Source of the DNA: Actinomycetes bacterium
Lineage (GTDB): Bacteria; Actinomycetota; Acidimicrobiia; Acidimicrobiales; Acidimicrobiaceae
Assembly (NCBI GenBank): GCA_021822605.1
Contig: JAKAQL010000014.1
Coordinates: 1 to 44,967 of the forward strand
Direction: 5' to 3'
Length of the DNA stretch: 44,967 nt
In this document: one piece after another, positions 42,983 through 44,967 of the stretch
Layout of the letters: each line of letters opens with the position of its first letter
How positions within the stretch are numbered: the first letter of the stretch is position 1
Position numbers and translations under genes: made by a program
The notes under the pieces: model-generated
Databases searched by the model: none
Told to the model about the DNA's origin: nothing
What the model saw: the letters and a program-made list of their open reading frames with translations, nothing else

Positions 42983-43171
42983 CGCCCAGAACCGGGCCTC
43001 GTCGGGCGAAATCTCGGCGTGCGAGCAAACCCAAACCCAATCATCCGCCAGTCCCTCGGGGCCAGACCGATTGGTTGCGGTGGCGTGAAGACGGTGATGC
43101 CGAGCAACTCCAACCGAGCGGATGGGTCAGAAGCCCCGTCCGTAAGGGCGGGGAGGTTCACTGATGGGTGA
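42983..43171 (+). pseudogene. 3' end remnant of a TnpB (IS200/IS605 or IS1341 type)
   Basis: The 62-codon frame after an in-frame TAG (42980) ends ...GCGGVKT, SNRADGSEAPSVRAG, RFTDG and stops at 43169-43171. The EAPSVRAG tail is what the right-end hairpin of IS200/IS605 elements encodes, as in many TnpB proteins. The nuclease core (RuvC DED) and zinc finger are not visible. Degenerate remains of an element. Confidence 0.5.
43134..43164 (+). mobile_element. IS200/IS605-type right-end hairpin (possible omega-RNA 3' end)
   Basis: CCCCGTCC (43134-43141), loop GTAA, GGGCGGGG (43146-43153, one G-U pair), then AGGTTCAC. The layout GAAGCCCC...GGGG + GGTTCAC is characteristic of the right end of IS605-group elements, where the TnpA Y1 transposase cleaves and where the TnpB guide RNA scaffold ends. 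No left end or tnpA was found. Confidence 0.55.
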
Positions 43172-43453
43172 GCAACCAGGGAAGGGACTCCGTCCCGATG
43201 CCCAGATCTATCCCACCGAGCTACGTCTCCATCGCACACGCTTGACCTCTCCCATGAGCGCGGGTGAGGCTCATCGGGTACAAGAGGGTGGTGGCGCACC
43301 TTTGATAGAGAGAACTCCCAACCGTCGGATAGGCAGAAAGCAGAGAGGTGCTCGATAGTGGTATACGGAACAGTGGGGCCTCTGACCTACTGGGTCCTGG
43401 ATTGGGGCAGTGGCTCAGTGGGCTCTGGGGCGGTTGCTAGGGGCGGAGCATCG
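43172..43453. other. Spacer with no supported gene
   Basis: 282 nt between the IS605-like end and the stop of the epimerase gene. A 64-codon plus-strand frame lacks family features. Nothing recognised. Confidence 0.4.
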
Positions 43454-44005
43454 TCAGGTCCGCGGTGTTCCTTGAGGTCGGTGCTCAGGTGGTATCTCAG
43501 AGAGCAGAGGGTTTGTTTGATCACGGTGTGAGACAACCGGATCCAAGATGCGCCATGCATTTTGGAAGCGCGGGTCATTCCAGCGGATGCCGAGTTCATC
43601 GGAGGGGTTGTAGTAACCATCGACGAGGTACGTCAAGGTGATATCGGTCATTGTTGCAAATCCATGGGCAACACCAGGAGGAATAAAGACTCCGATTGGG
43701 TTCGTCTCTCCCATCTCGAGGTTCATCAGTCGATCATGGGTTTTGGAGGTAGGACGCAGATCGTAGAGCAAAACTTGCGCCACGCCACTGACGATATACC
43801 AGTAGTCAGCCTGATGAAGGTGGTAGTGAAATCCCACCAGTGATCCAGCTGTCTTGTCGGAACGTGAACTCTGCACCATCTCGCGGCCTAGTGGAAACCA
43901 CGAGCGCCGGTAGGTCTCTTGAAAGGTACCTCGCTCGTCCGCATGGACCTCTGGATGGATAATGATGACGTCTTGAATAAGGTGATCCGAGTCTTGCTCT
44001 GTCAT
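43454..44005 (-). CDS. RmlC-like dTDP-4-dehydrorhamnose 3,5-epimerase family protein
   Basis: 183 aa, single cupin. RmlC blocks are ADERGTFQETYRRSWF, SLVGFHYHLHQADYWYIVSG (catalytic His in GFHYH), QVLLYDLRP, IPPGVAHGFATM and YLVDGYYNPSDELGIRWNDP with the closing Asp. The HLHQADYW version of the site is less common than LHYQ, and suggests a sugar-nucleotide epimerase paralogue. It would act on a dTDP- or other NDP-4-keto-sugar for cell-surface polysaccharide. No other rhamnose genes are adjacent. ATG start 44005. Confidence 0.8.
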   Translation of the reverse strand: MTEQDSDHLIQDVIIIHPEVHADERGTFQETYRRSWFPLGREMVQSSRSDKTAGSLVGFHYHLHQADYWYIVSGVAQVLLYDLRPTSKTHDRLMNLEMGETNPIGVFIPPGVAHGFATMTDITLTYLVDGYYNPSDELGIRWNDPRFQNAWRILDPVVSHRDQTNPLLSEIPPEHRPQGTPRT

Positions 44006-44117
44006 TGCAACCGCCGTTTCTTCGAGTTCTAGCGATGCTCAGGCTATCAGTCCCTATCGGGCCGGCACGCACATGCCTTTGTCAGAGGCTGGATAATAGC
44101 GCCAGGCTTGGTCCGAG

Positions 44118-44967
44118 TCAGCTGATAGGGTGTTCAAGGTCCTTGAGGATGAGGCCGAGGTCGTGGCTATTGGATGCGTTGGCCAGTGCTGTTGTGACAG
44201 TGATTTTTCCCTCCGTGACCAGCTGGGCGAGCGCCTGATCAAAGGTCATCATCCCGTAGAAGGCTCCCTCTGTCACGATTGTCTTGAGGTCGGTCACGCG
44301 GTCAGGCTCAAGGATCGCCTGTTTGACCCTGCCGTTGGTGACAAGAATCTCGCAGGCAGCCACCAGAGCGTCGCCTGGCATCGCTTCGACAAGACGTTGT
44401 GAGATCACCGCAGCCAGGATGTCCGCAAGGGAGACCCGCGCTTGATTTTGTTGGTACGGCGGAAAGAAGTCGATGATGCGCGAAATCGTCTCGGCAACGC
44501 CGAGTGTGTGCAGCGTCGATAGCACTAAATGCCCTGTTTCGGCAGCTTGCATGGCGGCTTCGACGGTCTCAAGATCCCGCATCTCACCAACCAGGATGAC
44601 ATCGGGATCCTGGCGCAGGGACGCCCTCAGTGCGGATGCGAAGGTCCGGGTGTCGAAACCGATCTCACGTTGGTTAATAAAGGACTGTTGGTCGTGATGG
44701 ACGAACTCGATCGGATCCTCGAGGGTGATGATGTGCTTGGCTTTGGCTACGTTGATTGCGTTCACGATGGCAGCGAGTGTCGATGATTTTCCTGAGCCGG
44801 TCGGTCCAGTGACAAGGATGAGACCACGTTCGATGTTTGTAAGGTTGGCGATCGAAGAGGGGAGACCGAGGTCGGCATAGGTGGGGGCCTGCGGTTTGAC
44901 CGAGCGAAAGGCGAATCCGATCCCCCTCCCGAAGACAAAGCAGTTCACCCGATAGCGCCGATCGGAA
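44118..44967 (-). CDS. pilT: Type IV pilus retraction ATPase PilT (5' end outside window)
   Basis: The visible part is the C-terminal ~283 aa of a GspE/PilT ATPase; the frame runs past 44967 (…RRYRVNCF is the RFRVN segment). Walker A GPTGSGKSS, the Asp box HIITLEDPIEF, Walker B DPDVILVGEMRDLETVE and His box AETGHLVLSTLHT are intact. PilT retracts type IV pili; the AIRSLVREGK-like region near the C-terminus reads QALAQLVTEGKIT. Truncated only by the window edge. The gap to the epimerase is 112 nt. Confidence 0.88.
   Translation of the reverse strand, partial: SDRRYRVNCFVFGRGIGFAFRSVKPQAPTYADLGLPSSIANLTNIERGLILVTGPTGSGKSSTLAAIVNAINVAKAKHIITLEDPIEFVHHDQQSFINQREIGFDTRTFASALRASLRQDPDVILVGEMRDLETVEAAMQAAETGHLVLSTLHTLGVAETISRIIDFFPPYQQNQARVSLADILAAVISQRLVEAMPGDALVAACEILVTNGRVKQAILEPDRVTDLKTIVTEGAFYGMMTFDQALAQLVTEGKITVTTALANASNSHDLGLILKDLEHPIS

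Noticed and set aside
42904-43299. 131-codon minus-strand frame
   Set aside because: It is antisense to the TnpB tail and the right-end hairpin; it is a common shadow of IS605 ends.

Overview
The window looks like chromosomal DNA of a moderately high-GC actinobacterium, most plausibly an Acidimicrobiia-type organism (inferred from gene content, not from any database search). Lineage pointers are a mycothiol S-conjugate amidase (Mca) and a mycoredoxin-like protein (mycothiol as the thiol), a CofC-type F420 gene, a fused PafB-PafC regulator, the ImuA/ImuB/DnaE2 mutasome, many GTG/TTG starts, and several promoters with a TAnnnT element 6-8 nt before the start codon, as in leaderless actinobacterial genes. 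No rRNA or tRNA gene and no CRISPR array was seen.

Layout. 81-5600 (minus): CtaG-like membrane protein, TypA/BipA GTPase, glutaredoxin-like protein, MaoC protein and a one-chain electron transfer flavoprotein (beta-alpha fusion). 5789-8180 (plus): fused PafBC-type WYL regulator and a small PPOX/F420-type flavoprotein. 8376-13690 (plus): MarR regulator, MmpL exporter, a crotonase-fold protein lacking both hydratase glutamates, and an acyl-CoA synthetase, which together suggest activation and export of a lipid. 13773-15166 (minus): PIG-L deacetylase overlapping CofC. 15293-21820 (plus): RNase HII, GntR/HutC regulator, a 540-nt gene-free stretch, pirin, and a fused asymmetric ABC exporter. 21841-25203 (minus): ATP-grasp / alpha-E / transglutaminase peptide-type operon. 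25326-30672 (plus): ImuA-ImuB-DnaE2 mutasome with a LexA-like site. 30768-33320 (plus): orphan substrate-binding lipoprotein and an acyl-CoA dehydrogenase. 33408-35442 (plus): Mca, an SCP2-fold protein and an inositol-monophosphatase-family enzyme in a tight operon. 35895-38705 (minus): FtsH followed by a ChbG/HpnK-like protein without its metal ligands. 38957-41458: CPBP protease, methyltransferase (minus), DUF6941-like protein, MaoC protein. 41459-43453: about 2 kb without an intact gene, holding remnants of a regulator, an IS3-type transposase, an ECF sigma factor and an IS200/IS605 TnpB end. 43454-44967 (minus): RmlC-like epimerase and the 3' part of pilT.

How the parts fit. Fatty-acyl metabolism recurs (ETF fusion, acyl-CoA dehydrogenase, two MaoC proteins, acyl-CoA ligase, crotonase, SCP2). 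Thiol redox and detoxification (Mca, mycoredoxin-like) and F420 (CofC, PPOX) are standard actinobacterial cofactor systems. DNA-damage tolerance appears twice, as PafBC and as the mutasome. The least explained items are the mca-SCP2-IMPase operon, the degenerate ChbG-like protein behind ftsH, the catalytically odd crotonase in the MmpL cluster, and a series of short tandem duplications of 15-21 bp. Start sites were chosen by eye from Shine-Dalgarno matches, family N-termini and gene overlaps.
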